Of a stretch of DNA of 64,000 bases, positions 24,754-34,131 are shown in pieces (within the stretch, counting starts at the first letter, position 1; each line of letters begins with the position of its first letter). Source of the stretch: Flavihumibacter petaseus NBRC 106054 (GTDB taxonomy: Bacteria > Bacteroidota > Bacteroidia > Chitinophagales > Chitinophagaceae). A model generated the notes under the pieces. The model saw only the letters and a program-made list of their open reading frames with translations. It was not told the origin of the DNA and made no database searches. Location of the stretch: assembly GCF_000974785.1 (NCBI RefSeq), contig NZ_BBWV01000002.1:992001-1056000 (forward strand). The letters are read 5' to 3'. Both the position numbers and the translations under genes were made by a program.

Positions 24754-25848
24754 ATGAGCAAGTTAAAATCAATTTTCGGTGCTTACGCAGATCAGCTGCA
24801 GTTGGTCATCGATGCGAGGAACGACAGGTTCGATCCTCTGTGGTACCCGAAGTATTTCGGGTTAGCCCCCAAGCAGATGTCGCTTGATTTCACCACCGTG
24901 ATCGGGGCAACCCGTATTGAAGCAGCTGCTTCTGTGGTGGATCGCGATTCTGAAACTCCTTTGAGGAGCCGTCCGGATCTGAGTAAATACTCAGGATCCA
25001 TTCCTGCCATCAGGGAAATGTTCATGATGAAGGAAAGCGACCTGCGCGAGTACGAGATCATGAAGGCAATGCCTCTGAGTGATGCAGCCCGCCAGAACGC
25101 CATCCTGGATCTGATCTGGAATGACACCAAAAAAGCAGGTAACTCGGTTTTCAAGCGCGTCGACATGATGTGTTTGCAGGCAGTTTCTACTGGCGTAATC
25201 AGCCTGGATACTACCAATAACCCTGATGGTATCGTTACCGGTACCATTGATCTGCTGATGCCTTCTGACAACAAGAAGCAAGCAGCAGTAACCTGGGCAA
25301 CAGCAGCAACCGCCACGCCAATTACCGACATCACCAATGTTGTGAAAGCCGGCCAGGACATTGGCGTAACCTTCGCCAAGATCCTGATGTCGCCGATCCT
25401 TTTTGGCTACTTCAAAAAGACCAAGGAAGTAATAGATTCCCTCACCGGTTTCTATTATGGTCCAAAGCCTGGCGGTAGCTTCAATCCGATCGGTGTAACC
25501 ACGCTGGACAACATCAACAATTTCCTCAGCCAGACCGGTCTGCCAACCATCGAATTGGTTGATCAATCCTATGGCGTGGAGAAGGATGGCAAGATCGGTG
25601 TACTGCGTCCGTTCAGCGACAACAACGCTTCTTTCATTCCTGCCGGACAGCTGGGCGTGATCAAAAACGCATTTGCGATCGAGGAATTTAAGAAGAGTGA
25701 GAGTGTTTCGTACGCAAACTTCGGCCCTGCACTCATTTCCAAATGGGTACAGAATGAGCCAGTTCGTGAGTGGACGAAAGCCGAGTGGAACGCGTTCCCT
25801 GGATTCGAGTCCATTGACCGGACGTTCCTGCTGACCGCCGTGTATTAA
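24754..25848 (+). CDS. Major capsid protein
   Basis: The 364-residue protein has the profile of an HK97-fold/gpE-type capsid protein: an N-arm (residues 1-40), then IEAAASVVDRDSETPLRS, ISLDTTNNPDGIV in the E-loop region, a P-domain helix (VVKAGQDIGVTFAKILMSPILFGYF) and the FIPAGQLGVIKN and WVQNEPVREWTKAEWNAFPGFESI C-terminal strand region. It is the most abundant virion protein and shows no odd features. A purine-rich GGAGG sits 12 bases before the ATG. Confidence 0.88.
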   Translation: MSKLKSIFGAYADQLQLVIDARNDRFDPLWYPKYFGLAPKQMSLDFTTVIGATRIEAAASVVDRDSETPLRSRPDLSKYSGSIPAIREMFMMKESDLREYEIMKAMPLSDAARQNAILDLIWNDTKKAGNSVFKRVDMMCLQAVSTGVISLDTTNNPDGIVTGTIDLLMPSDNKKQAAVTWATAATATPITDITNVVKAGQDIGVTFAKILMSPILFGYFKKTKEVIDSLTGFYYGPKPGGSFNPIGVTTLDNINNFLSQTGLPTIELVDQSYGVEKDGKIGVLRPFSDNNASFIPAGQLGVIKNAFAIEEFKKSESVSYANFGPALISKWVQNEPVREWTKAEWNAFPGFESIDRTFLLTAVY

Positions 25849-25869
25849 TCACAATCAGCTCTTTGAATA

Positions 25870-26190
25870 ATGACTGTAAAAGAAGCCTTGATCGCAGAGA
25901 TTGCAATGTCAGTTGATGACATGCTTGTCGACAAGACCCTGGTGGATCATGGGGTTTATGAAAATAGAACCTACACCAAGGAGCTTTCCGAAACAATAGG
26001 GAAGGCATCCATCGACATTCTGCTTTCAATATGGACAATGCCTGATGTAAGCGAAGGCGGCTATTCGGTTAAATACAACCGTGACGCCGTCAAATCAAGG
26101 CTTCTTTTCCTTGCGGGGAAATATGGCAGGACTGATATCACAGACCAGCTGAACCCCAAGCCAACTGTCACCAGCAAAACGGTGTGGTGA
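25870..26190 (+). CDS. Head-tail connector / head completion protein
   Basis: The 106-residue helical protein is the first gene after the major capsid, the place of the adaptor (gp6/gp15-like). It has two to three helices (ALIAEIAMSVDDMLVDKTLVDHG and similar) and a conserved-looking Y-x-x-x-W in the C-terminal half. It is inferred to bind the portal ring and form the neck. Confidence 0.65.
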   Translation: MTVKEALIAEIAMSVDDMLVDKTLVDHGVYENRTYTKELSETIGKASIDILLSIWTMPDVSEGGYSVKYNRDAVKSRLLFLAGKYGRTDITDQLNPKPTVTSKTVW

Positions 26191-26516
26191 TCAGGCAGTA
26201 TCCACATACTGCTTTCTTCACCATTCCGGCAACGGTAGTTCAAGATGCCAATGGGAACTGGACGGAGATCTCCGGCACCAGTTCCACCATTGAGCAGATC
26301 TGCCGTCTGGAAACACGGACTGGTAGAAATGACGCCTATATCACCGGCGAAGACGGTGTAAAGGTGGAAATGACAGCTGTGATTTATATGCCGGTAAATG
26401 CGCCAAAGATCGCTGTAGGTACTTGGGTGGTGGTAAAGGATAAATATGGGGCGATCCTGAGGAGTACTGTGAAACAATATTCCAAAGGCCAACTGAATAC
26501 CAGGATATGGGTATGA
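26184..26516 (+). CDS. Head-tail closure-like protein
   Basis: A 110-residue beta-rich protein (FTIPATVVQDANGNW, AVIYMPVNAP, VGTWVVVKDKYG), matching the head-closure (gp16/FII-like) type by position and composition. The start is a GTG that overlaps the previous gene by 7 bases, so translation is coupled. Stop overlaps the next gene by 10 bases. Confidence 0.65.
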   Translation: MVIRQYPHTAFFTIPATVVQDANGNWTEISGTSSTIEQICRLETRTGRNDAYITGEDGVKVEMTAVIYMPVNAPKIAVGTWVVVKDKYGAILRSTVKQYSKGQLNTRIWV

Positions 26517-27013
26517 AGTTCACACCGCAGTTCTCCAGCTACGATATCACCGAATTTATTCGGCGGCAGGTATCCGTGGTAGAAAATGCCACACTGGATC
26601 AGCTGCAACAAATCGGTGAACAGTTTGTGCGGGACGCCAGATCTACCAGCACCTACAAGGACAGAACCAGGAATCTCCGCGGTTCCATCGGCTACATCAT
26701 CCTGAAAGATGGTGCTGTGGTCTTTGGAAATTTCGTGGAGCCGAACAGGAAGTCAACCGGCAAGCGGACAACCAAAAAGGCCAAGAAGGAAAGTGTTGAA
26801 AATTTCGTCGGAACTGAGCTTGGACGAAAACTGGCCATTGAGATAGGGAAGGAGCATCCTGTTGGGTATGTGCTGGTGGTAGTCGCAGGCATGAGCTACG
26901 CCGGATACGTGGAGGCCAAAGGGTATGACGTGTTGACAGGTTCAAGCCTGAGTGCAGAAGCAAACCTGGTTAAGGCAATCAATAAAATTCAAGCCCGTCT
27001 GAAAAAGCTATGA
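26507..27013 (+). CDS. HK97 gp10-like head-tail protein
   Basis: The 168-residue protein fits the HK97 gp10-type neck protein: an N-terminal helix, DARSTSTYKDRTRNLRGSI (residues 45-63), a beta core including AVVFGNF, and GHP-like YVLVVVAGMSYAGYVEAKGYDVL. A Lys-rich loop (85-100) interrupts it. It is presumed to form the head-to-tail ring. Overlaps both neighbours (10 and 4 bases). Confidence 0.72.
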   Translation: MGMKFTPQFSSYDITEFIRRQVSVVENATLDQLQQIGEQFVRDARSTSTYKDRTRNLRGSIGYIILKDGAVVFGNFVEPNRKSTGKRTTKKAKKESVENFVGTELGRKLAIEIGKEHPVGYVLVVVAGMSYAGYVEAKGYDVLTGSSLSAEANLVKAINKIQARLKKL

Positions 27014-27423
27014 AGTCGAATTACGAAATAGTAGACCTGATTTGGACCCGCCTGAATGCCTCTGACGAACTGAAGGGTATGATATCCGGGGGCATTTTCA
27101 AACACAAGCGTCCGGACGGCTCAACAGCCCAGGACATTGCGATTGTGCCTTTGGTGAGTGGTAACGAGCAGCTGCAGACCAGTTTCGTTAACGTCAACTT
27201 TCATTGCCAGAACCTTGAGGTTACTATCGGTGGCCAGCCAGCTGTTTATCAGCCGGACCATGTCAAACTGAAAGAGGTTACAGAATTCCTTATTCCCCTG
27301 CTGGATGATTACTGGACGGATGATTACCATTTTGAAGTCCAGCGACAGACAGATTTCGAAGAGCCAGATATAAAAGAAACTTTTTCCAATATCCGAGTGA
27401 TCGTGTATTCCATCAACGTTTAA
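27010..27423 (+). CDS. Tail terminator-like protein
   Basis: A 137-residue protein with the profile of a tail terminator/minor tail protein: helix (EIVDLIWTRLNASDEL), then SFVNVNFHCQN and a C-terminal strand VIVYSINV. By position it caps the tail tube before the major tail protein. Its start overlaps the previous gene by 4 bases. The family match is inferred from order and fold-like pattern. Confidence 0.65.
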   Translation: MKSNYEIVDLIWTRLNASDELKGMISGGIFKHKRPDGSTAQDIAIVPLVSGNEQLQTSFVNVNFHCQNLEVTIGGQPAVYQPDHVKLKEVTEFLIPLLDDYWTDDYHFEVQRQTDFEEPDIKETFSNIRVIVYSINV

Positions 27424-27437
27424 AATTTTTAACTACC

Positions 27438-27950
27438 ATGGGTAAGTATAAAATCGGTCTTACGACCATCAAACTGGGTGCAATCGCCGTTGACGGCGGT
27501 ATGGGCACTGTTCTCACCGCTGTGGGAGATACCGTTGCCGGTACTGCCCAGATGACCACTGAGGATGATCAGAAAACGGACTTCAACATCGAGGAAAGTG
27601 ATTCCCCGGTGATGTCGATCGTAACCACACCGGGTGCCATCACGCTGGCCTGGTCCACTTATGCCAACGATGCAACTACCCTGCAGAAGATGTTCGGTGG
27701 TACCATCGTTCCGGCAGGATCTGGCGGAGGTGAGACCTGGAAAGCTCCCGATTCCTTCCCTGAGCAGGAACTGTCTCTGGAAGCTACCTGGAAGCAGGGT
27801 GGTATTCTGCGTGTTCCCCGCGCTAAAATTGCAGCAAACCTGAATATGTCCTTCAAGAAAGACACTCTTTCTCAGATCGACATCACGGCGACAATCCTGC
27901 AACCTACGAAAGCCAATGAGCCGCGTATTTCTATCGAAAACGCCAACTGA
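27438..27950 (+). CDS. Major tail tube protein
   Basis: The 170-residue beta-rich protein (GLTTIKLGAIAVDGGMG, TPGAITLAWSTYAND, AAWKQGGI-like repeats of strands) lies before a strong terminator and the tail chaperone, the standard place for the major tail protein. It has two sandwich-like halves and ends NEPRISIENAN. The AT-rich leader AAAATTTTTAACTACC precedes the ATG. The downstream terminator would keep its high transcript from reading fully into the chaperone. Confidence 0.8.
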   Translation: MGKYKIGLTTIKLGAIAVDGGMGTVLTAVGDTVAGTAQMTTEDDQKTDFNIEESDSPVMSIVTTPGAITLAWSTYANDATTLQKMFGGTIVPAGSGGGETWKAPDSFPEQELSLEATWKQGGILRVPRAKIAANLNMSFKKDTLSQIDITATILQPTKANEPRISIENAN

Positions 27951-27975
27951 TATTCAATTTCCTAACTAAATCCAG

Positions 27976-27998
27976 GGCCCCGTAACAGGGGCTTTTTA
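27976..27998 (+). terminator. Rho-independent terminator after major tail gene
   Basis: Stem GCCCC/GGGGC (27977-27981 with 27988-27992) with a 6-base loop and TTTTT, ending 3 bases before the tail chaperone ATG. It probably acts as a partial terminator that lowers chaperone expression relative to the tube protein. Confidence 0.75.
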
Positions 27999-28000
27999 CT

Positions 28001-28531
28001 ATGCTGAAAGAAACTGCCCAGGCAATACTTGAGACGCCTTACAAGGTGGATATACGCGGGATGCGCGGGCATCCGATATTTTTCTGGCGCCAGGTGCCGT
28101 TCGTGAAGACTTTCGAACTGCAGCCCCTCAGTCTGGGTTCGCTGACGAGAATCTCGGAGCTGATCCTGGACATCAACCCGGATTATTTTGCTGCCGGAAA
28201 GGCAATGCAGGACCTGACGTATGAACTGGCGCTGAAGCACGGGAGGGCGCTGGCAACCATTGTGGCTGTTGGGTTTACCAACACAAAAGCGAAACCGCGT
28301 GAGGAGCTGGTTGATATGATCCTCGAATACGTGACACCTGCCCAGCTGGCAGATATTTTTTCAGTGATTGTAGCAAAAATTGATATCACGGGTTTTATAA
28401 CTTCTATAGTCTCAATCAGAGGGACGAGCATTCTGACGAGGACGAATCCAGCAGATCAGGGGAGTCAAATAGCCTCTGGGGAACCATCGGAGGAATCATC
28501 AAGTACTTCCGGTTCTCCTGGCACGAAGTAG
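28001..28531 (+). CDS. Tail assembly chaperone, short form (G-like)
   Basis: The 176-residue product follows the major tail protein and precedes the tape measure, the place of gpG. It is mixed alpha/beta (KTFELQPLSLGSLTRISELILD, LALKHGRALATIV) and has a Ser/Glu-rich tail produced by reading to the zero-frame stop. Most of the tail (after residue about 130) is the part that overlaps the -1 frame, so it may be a by-product of the frameshift arrangement. Confidence 0.78.
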   Translation: MLKETAQAILETPYKVDIRGMRGHPIFFWRQVPFVKTFELQPLSLGSLTRISELILDINPDYFAAGKAMQDLTYELALKHGRALATIVAVGFTNTKAKPREELVDMILEYVTPAQLADIFSVIVAKIDITGFITSIVSIRGTSILTRTNPADQGSQIASGEPSEESSSTSGSPGTK

Positions 28532-28698
28532 TATGGGAGATGAGTTACGTCAATGTACTCATGCTTTCTGGTACTATTCCGAAGTATGATTTCGGAAGGA
28601 AGAAAAAGAAGTCTGGTGAGGACCCCGACGGTCCCGCGGAAGATCCAGATAAAGAGCTCGACGCTGATGAGCTCGCCAAATATTTAGGACTCAAATAA
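28001..28698 (+). CDS. Tail assembly chaperone, -1 frameshifted long form (GT-like)
   Basis: From the end of a TGA at 28381-28383 the -1 frame is open to the TAA at 28696-28698. At 28390-28396 the zero frame reads ACG GGT TTT through G GGT TTT, a heptamer (GGGTTTT) that permits slippage to GGG TTT in the -1 frame. The resulting product is about 232 residues: 132 from the G frame plus a 100-residue extension that contains a W-rich T-like domain (FRFSWHEVVWEMSYVNVLML), then a charged GRKKKK and acidic tail. The G/GT pair chaperones tape measure folding. Frameshifting is not proven, but the layout and homologous practice make it likely. Confidence 0.72.
28390..28396 (+). other. Putative slippery heptamer GGGTTTT
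   Basis: In the zero frame it reads G GGT TTT and in the -1 frame GGG TTT T, matching the X XXY YYZ form. It lies near the 5' boundary of the 148-base stretch where both frames are open, and gives the long extension. Confidence 0.55.
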
Positions 28699-28704
28699 GT
28701 AACC

Positions 28705-31700
28705 ATGGCAGATTCTCAACAGACCACCGGCGCCAGCCTTTCCTGGAAGGCCAGTATTGACTACTCGGAAATCCCAAATGACATAGCTGCCATCCAGCGC
28801 ATGTTTAAAGAGCTGGGAGTCGGTATCGTCAATCCTGATGACATATCCGCACCAATGAAGGAGGCTCAGGCTCAGATCGACCAGGTCATCAAGGATCAAG
28901 CTGCTCAGGAATTAAAGTTGCGGGAAGAGGTGGCGCAGCGGGTTGTTTCCATCAATGAGGACGTTGCCAAGAAGCAGATTCAGTTCTATAAAGACCAGAA
29001 TACCCAGGTTGAAGATCAGATGAAGGCCCTGGTTGCCTACCAGGAAAAGATCAACGCCATCGCTGCAGACTCTGAAAAATTGAAGTCACCTGTAGAAATG
29101 CCGGCTTTCTCCGGCGGCGGTGATCTCAACCAAATTTTGTCAGAGTCCAAGAATCTGTTTGCTCAGCTGGACCAGGAAACGGCCGAATATGTTTCACAAC
29201 TGTTGTCGTTGGAGCTGGCATTGGCCAAGATTCGGCAGAGCCAGCAAGAACTGGATGCTGCCATGGACGGCGGTAAGGTTACTACGGAAGAGTATGCGCA
29301 AGCGACGGCCTCGCTGAATGTACAACAAGCCGCTGTAGAACAGAATATTCAGGAAATCGTCCAACGTCAGAAGGATCTGGCGAAGATCAACCAGGCGGAG
29401 ATCGGTTCCATTGAACAGAAGAAACTTGCCTTGGAATTCCTCCGGAAGGAATACGAGGCGCTTTCCGAGGCTGAACGCAGTGGTGACGCCGGAAAGCAGC
29501 TGTCTGATGAAATAGCCACCCTAAATACAGAGATCAAGAACCTTGACCCGACAAAGCTCAAGGAAATGAAGCTTCAGACCATCAGTCTGTCAAAAGAACT
29601 GAGTGGTCTGCTTGAAAATATGGCCAAGAACCCTGGATCCTCACAGTTCGATGACTGGAAAGACCGGGCGGTTGAGATTCAGCAGAGCCTGGCCAACGTT
29701 CGGCAATCTTTGAAAGATGCTGCTTCAGGTGGCGACCTAAATTCCATTACTCAGAAGACGATCGCACTCCGGAAACTGCGGGAAGAATATAGCAAGCTGA
29801 GTGATGTACAGCGCGACAGCCAGCAGGGTGAGGACCTTAAAGACAGGATCCAGTCACTTGCGAAAGAGATCAAGGCCTTGGATCCTGCAAAAATTGAAAA
29901 GGCTAAGGAAAATATTCAGACAGCCAGGGCCGAGCTGAGTAAGCTCATGGACCAGATGGCGCGCAATCCTAATTCTCCGCTGTTTGAGTCTTGGAGGGAG
30001 CGTGCGACCGAATTGAAGCAGTCCATTGAAGCCGTACGCCATGAAATTGAGCTGACTGCCTCCCAAGCCTCCTGGGTGGATGCCATAAAAGAAGGTGTGA
30101 GTGGCGCCGTTGGTGTCTTTGCGTCGCTCACTGGTGCTGTTGCCCTGTTCACCGGTGAGAATGAGGAGGCCGAAAAGGCCATTATGAAGACTCTGGCAGC
30201 TATGGAGCTGCTGAACGGCGTGCAGGAGGTGTCAAAAGTACTCGAGAAGGAAAGCAAGCTGAATATCTTTCTGACCAACCTGATGCGAAAGGAATCAGTG
30301 GTACTAACTGAGGCGCAAACCGTTGCCGTTGCTACACAGACTGCTGCAACCACAGCCGGTACCGCTGCCCAGACAGCATTGAATACCGCCATGTTGGCAA
30401 ACCCGGCATTGCTGCTGGTTGCCGCCATCACTGCGCTGATCGGCGCCTATATGGTTTACAGAAAGCGGGTGGAAGAGGCGGAGGAAGCTCAGAAGCGGCA
30501 GGCCGAAACCCTGAAAAAGATTGGCAACTCCTACGCTGAGCACACCGCCAAGATTGCCCCTTACCTGGAAGCGCTGAAGAAATCCAACTTGACTGAACAC
30601 GAACGTCTGGAGATCTATAAAAAGTTGCAGGAGATCGAGCCGAAGATCGTTGAAAACCTCGACGCAAAATCGCTCTCCTACGAAAATCTTAATGTCAATG
30701 TTCAGAAATACATCAAGTCGCTGGAGAAGCAGATCCAGCTGGAGGCCAACCAGGAAGCACTTACTGCCGGCATCAAAAAGGTGCTGGATCTTGACCGGCA
30801 GATTAAGCAACAGAATGAACTGGTTGAACTGAAGCGGAAAGATTATGAGGCTTCCAAAAAGCTCAGCACCGTCGCAGGCGGCAGCAGCACCGGTGTTACC
30901 AATACTGAAGATCGACTTTCGCCACTGATCGCAGCCAAGGAAAAACTTGACGAGCTGACCCAGGAGAAAATCAAGGCTCAACGGGAGAACGAGCACCTGA
31001 TTGAATCGAATGCCGAGCTGGCCATGTCGCAGATCAATCAGGCGGAAGACTATGGTCGGACTGTTGAACGTATAGACGAAGAGATTGCAGCGCAGAAAAA
31101 ACTGCAGACTGAGCGGTCAACAACTGCTGAACAGTACCTGCTATACCAGAAGCGTATCAACGAGCTGGAGGCTGAGCGGAAGCGGATTACCGGTGAATCC
31201 AAGAAAGATACACGTGATCGTATTCGTGAGGACGATGCCCTGAACGCCATCCTGAAAAAGCGACTGGCCATCCTGGAGGGTATTGCTGGTCTTGAGCGTG
31301 ATGCTAAGCAGAGCGGCATGATCGAAGAGGCCAGTGAGCTGGATAAGATCAATGAAAAGTACGATAAACAGATCCTTGCGCTGAAAGCTGTAAACAAGGA
31401 AATTGATATATACAATCAAAGACATCCTAAAAGCCAAATCAATCCCCTCGGCGCGGCAGAATTGGCAAAACTTGAAGCGGCAAAGAATGTGGAAATTGCC
31501 AATTACCTGTACAAACAGGATGCCAAGCAGTACTTAGATTCACTTGACCAAAAGCAAAAGGCATTCGAGGATTTTCAGCAGATCCAACTGGAAGGTAATG
31601 ATGAACTGACTGCCGTTGCCCGCGAGCATTATCGTGATCAGATCGGAGACTATACGAGTTATTTGGATTTCTTGAGATCAGAATCAGAGGGTGTTGTTAA

Positions 31701-33627
31701 GAAGATCTCAGATTCCTTGTTGACTGATCCGTCGAAAAATGTGGGCAATGTGACCAAGCTTTTCGGGCTGGCTAAGGCGTACATGGAAGAGATGATACGT
31801 GTCAGTAATGTAATTAAACAGAAGCAGATCGATGATTTGGCGGACATGCTGCGCCGGACGGCTACGTACAATATTCGTCGCAAAGAGTTGGAAGTGCGGT
31901 ACCAGAAAGACGTCGCTGCACTGGAAAACAACCCCTTGATCAAGGACAAAGCGGGCCGCAGGGCTGTACTTGACCGGCAGTTCAAGGATGACCTGGAAGC
32001 GCTGAAAATTCACACTGCAGAGGAGTCTGCGGAATACCGGAAACTGAATGATGTTATCGCTGAATATGGCCGCAAAGCTCTGAAGATCCGCATTGCTGAT
32101 AAAAAGGCATACCTGAAAAAGGTTGCCGAGACTGTAGGAGTTGAAAGTAATTATTACAAGGCTCTGCAGAAGGAAATCAACGATATGGAGTTTGAATTGA
32201 AGGCCGATACCTTCGATTCCTTCAAACAGTTTGCAGCCCTTGCAGTTGAACTTACCGAGTCCATCGGCCAGATCAATGATGGTTTCGCACAAACCAGCAA
32301 CCTCATTTCCGGTGTTCTGGAGTCTGCTGAATTGCTCTCTACAGCTTTTAGCAAGACAGCTGACACCTCCGATAAGATACAGGCAGGTGTCGCGGGCGTG
32401 GTGAAGCTGATTGATATTGTTGTTTCCTCAGCCAAACAACGAAAGAAGGCAGAGGAAGATTATTACCGCCAGATCCTGGGCCAGCAAGCGGAATATAACC
32501 GGCTGCTGAATGATCAGATCGGCCTCCAATCAGAACTGAACGAATCAGTATTTCTTCCGGATTTTGAAGGGCGACTGCGCGATGGTGTTGAAAAGCTTAA
32601 CGACGCAAACCAGCGGTACCAAAAAGCGCTGGAAAAACTGTCGGAAGGTCGTGCCAAGTATGATGAGAAGCTGGCGACGGATCTGCAAAACATCGGCCGC
32701 GGTATTGGTGCTGGTGCGGCGGCCGGCGCTGTCGTTGGTAGCATCGTGCCGGTAATTGGAACAGCCATTGGCGCGGCTGTTGGTGCCGTAGTCGGCGGCT
32801 TGGTAGGTTTCTTTGGCGGCAAAAAGAAGAAGGACGAATTCGGCGCACTGCTGGAAATTTACCCGGATCTGGTTAAAGAAGGCGCCAATGGGTGGGAAGA
32901 GCTCAACAAGGAACTTGCGCAAACGCTAATCGATCAGAACCTGGTGGACGAAACGACCAAGCAGCTGCTACAGGACACCATGGATTGGGTGAAGCAAATT
33001 GAAGAGGCCCGAGAGCAGATCAAAGGTGTGGTTTCTCAGCTCGCTGGTGATCTGGGCAACAACCTTCGGGATGCATTGGTAACTGCTTTTGAAGATGGCT
33101 CCGATGCTGGTGTTGCCATGGCAAACACCGTTGGTAAGTCACTGGAAAACATCCTGTCGCAGCTGATATTCAACCAGGTATTTTCAAAAGCCTTTAAGAA
33201 GCTCGAGGATGACATGACTGCATCCTTTGATATCGGCGGAGATGGTTCATTTATTGACGATTTTGGGTCATTTTTCGACCAGGCCAAGGATCTATACTCA
33301 CAGTTCTACGAAAGCCTGACTGAAGCGCAAAAGGCTGCAGCTGATCAGGGCATCGATGTGTTCAAGCAAATAGATCAGGCGAGCCAGGATAATTCTCTCA
33401 AAGGCGCCATCAAGGGGATGACGGAGCAGCAGGCGGAATTGCTCGCTGGGCAGTTCGGAGGCCTTCGGATGACAGCTATAGATCAGCTGAACGTGGCCAC
33501 CAGCTCCCTTAATGTTCTGGCCGAGATCCGAAACAACACCGCATATATCCAGTTGCAATATTCCGTCACCCAGGAAATGAAGGCCATTTTGAAGGACTTT
33601 CAGCTTTCCGGATTAAAAGTGAAATAA
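28705..33627 (+). CDS. Tail tape measure protein
   Basis: The 1640-residue protein is mainly helical with long heptad-rich coiled-coil stretches (about residues 140-460 and 600-1030). A helical hydrophobic segment (about 530-590, including TAGTAAQTALNTAMLANPALLLVAAITALIG) and a Gly/Ala-rich hydrophobic stretch (about 1332-1370, GIGAGAAAGAVVGS then GTAIGAAVGAVVGGLVGFFGG) may insert into membranes during DNA entry. Using the usual 0.15 nm per residue, tail length would be roughly 245 nm, a long siphovirus tail. It is the largest gene, follows the chaperone by 6 bases and precedes distal tail genes. Confidence 0.93.
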   Translation: MADSQQTTGASLSWKASIDYSEIPNDIAAIQRMFKELGVGIVNPDDISAPMKEAQAQIDQVIKDQAAQELKLREEVAQRVVSINEDVAKKQIQFYKDQNTQVEDQMKALVAYQEKINAIAADSEKLKSPVEMPAFSGGGDLNQILSESKNLFAQLDQETAEYVSQLLSLELALAKIRQSQQELDAAMDGGKVTTEEYAQATASLNVQQAAVEQNIQEIVQRQKDLAKINQAEIGSIEQKKLALEFLRKEYEALSEAERSGDAGKQLSDEIATLNTEIKNLDPTKLKEMKLQTISLSKELSGLLENMAKNPGSSQFDDWKDRAVEIQQSLANVRQSLKDAASGGDLNSITQKTIALRKLREEYSKLSDVQRDSQQGEDLKDRIQSLAKEIKALDPAKIEKAKENIQTARAELSKLMDQMARNPNSPLFESWRERATELKQSIEAVRHEIELTASQASWVDAIKEGVSGAVGVFASLTGAVALFTGENEEAEKAIMKTLAAMELLNGVQEVSKVLEKESKLNIFLTNLMRKESVVLTEAQTVAVATQTAATTAGTAAQTALNTAMLANPALLLVAAITALIGAYMVYRKRVEEAEEAQKRQAETLKKIGNSYAEHTAKIAPYLEALKKSNLTEHERLEIYKKLQEIEPKIVENLDAKSLSYENLNVNVQKYIKSLEKQIQLEANQEALTAGIKKVLDLDRQIKQQNELVELKRKDYEASKKLSTVAGGSSTGVTNTEDRLSPLIAAKEKLDELTQEKIKAQRENEHLIESNAELAMSQINQAEDYGRTVERIDEEIAAQKKLQTERSTTAEQYLLYQKRINELEAERKRITGESKKDTRDRIREDDALNAILKKRLAILEGIAGLERDAKQSGMIEEASELDKINEKYDKQILALKAVNKEIDIYNQRHPKSQINPLGAAELAKLEAAKNVEIANYLYKQDAKQYLDSLDQKQKAFEDFQQIQLEGNDELTAVAREHYRDQIGDYTSYLDFLRSESEGVVKKISDSLLTDPSKNVGNVTKLFGLAKAYMEEMIRVSNVIKQKQIDDLADMLRRTATYNIRRKELEVRYQKDVAALENNPLIKDKAGRRAVLDRQFKDDLEALKIHTAEESAEYRKLNDVIAEYGRKALKIRIADKKAYLKKVAETVGVESNYYKALQKEINDMEFELKADTFDSFKQFAALAVELTESIGQINDGFAQTSNLISGVLESAELLSTAFSKTADTSDKIQAGVAGVVKLIDIVVSSAKQRKKAEEDYYRQILGQQAEYNRLLNDQIGLQSELNESVFLPDFEGRLRDGVEKLNDANQRYQKALEKLSEGRAKYDEKLATDLQNIGRGIGAGAAAGAVVGSIVPVIGTAIGAAVGAVVGGLVGFFGGKKKKDEFGALLEIYPDLVKEGANGWEELNKELAQTLIDQNLVDETTKQLLQDTMDWVKQIEEAREQIKGVVSQLAGDLGNNLRDALVTAFEDGSDAGVAMANTVGKSLENILSQLIFNQVFSKAFKKLEDDMTASFDIGGDGSFIDDFGSFFDQAKDLYSQFYESLTEAQKAAADQGIDVFKQIDQASQDNSLKGAIKGMTEQQAELLAGQFGGLRMTAIDQLNVATSSLNVLAEIRNNTAYIQLQYSVTQEMKAILKDFQLSGLKVK

Positions 33628-33630
33628 TCT

Positions 33631-34119
33631 ATGGACACTACACAACTATCAGGGTGGTACCGGATCGACGGGCGCGATCTGTGGACCGTTTATTCCATGT
33701 TCGTGGAATCCGGATCCGACGGCTTCCTGAAATATGCTGCCAAAAAGGAAAGCATTACCCATGACTGGCGTGACGAGGATGGCCTGGACGTGGACTTATC
33801 TCAGATATTCCTGAAGGATCGTGATATTACCCTGAATGTGGCTATCCTGGCTGAGAGTGAAAGCCGTTTCTGGGAGGTCTATGAGGCGTTCCTGGCACAT
33901 ATGATGCAGCCGGGTCAGCGACGAATTGAGGTGACCGAGTTCGGGGACCGGTCATTTAATGTCTTCTACAAGGAATGCAACAACTTCAAACGGTTCACCA
34001 GGATCAAGGACTCCAACCTGATCGGCTGCAAATTTTCTATTGTCTTCACCGAAAACAAACCCAGCATCTCATCCAACGTCTATATCGTGGATGATCAGGG
34101 TAGGTACTTGATTACTTAA
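33631..34119 (+). CDS. Distal tail-like protein
   Basis: A 162-residue protein between the tape measure and a large baseplate protein, so in the position of Dit. It contains beta-strand segments (DITLNVAILAES, RRIEVTEFGDRSFNVFY) and ends with a strand-rich C-terminus. I do not recognise the family by sequence; the assignment is positional. Confidence 0.6.
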   Translation: MDTTQLSGWYRIDGRDLWTVYSMFVESGSDGFLKYAAKKESITHDWRDEDGLDVDLSQIFLKDRDITLNVAILAESESRFWEVYEAFLAHMMQPGQRRIEVTEFGDRSFNVFYKECNNFKRFTRIKDSNLIGCKFSIVFTENKPSISSNVYIVDDQGRYLIT

Positions 34120-34131
34120 CCCTATTGGAAT

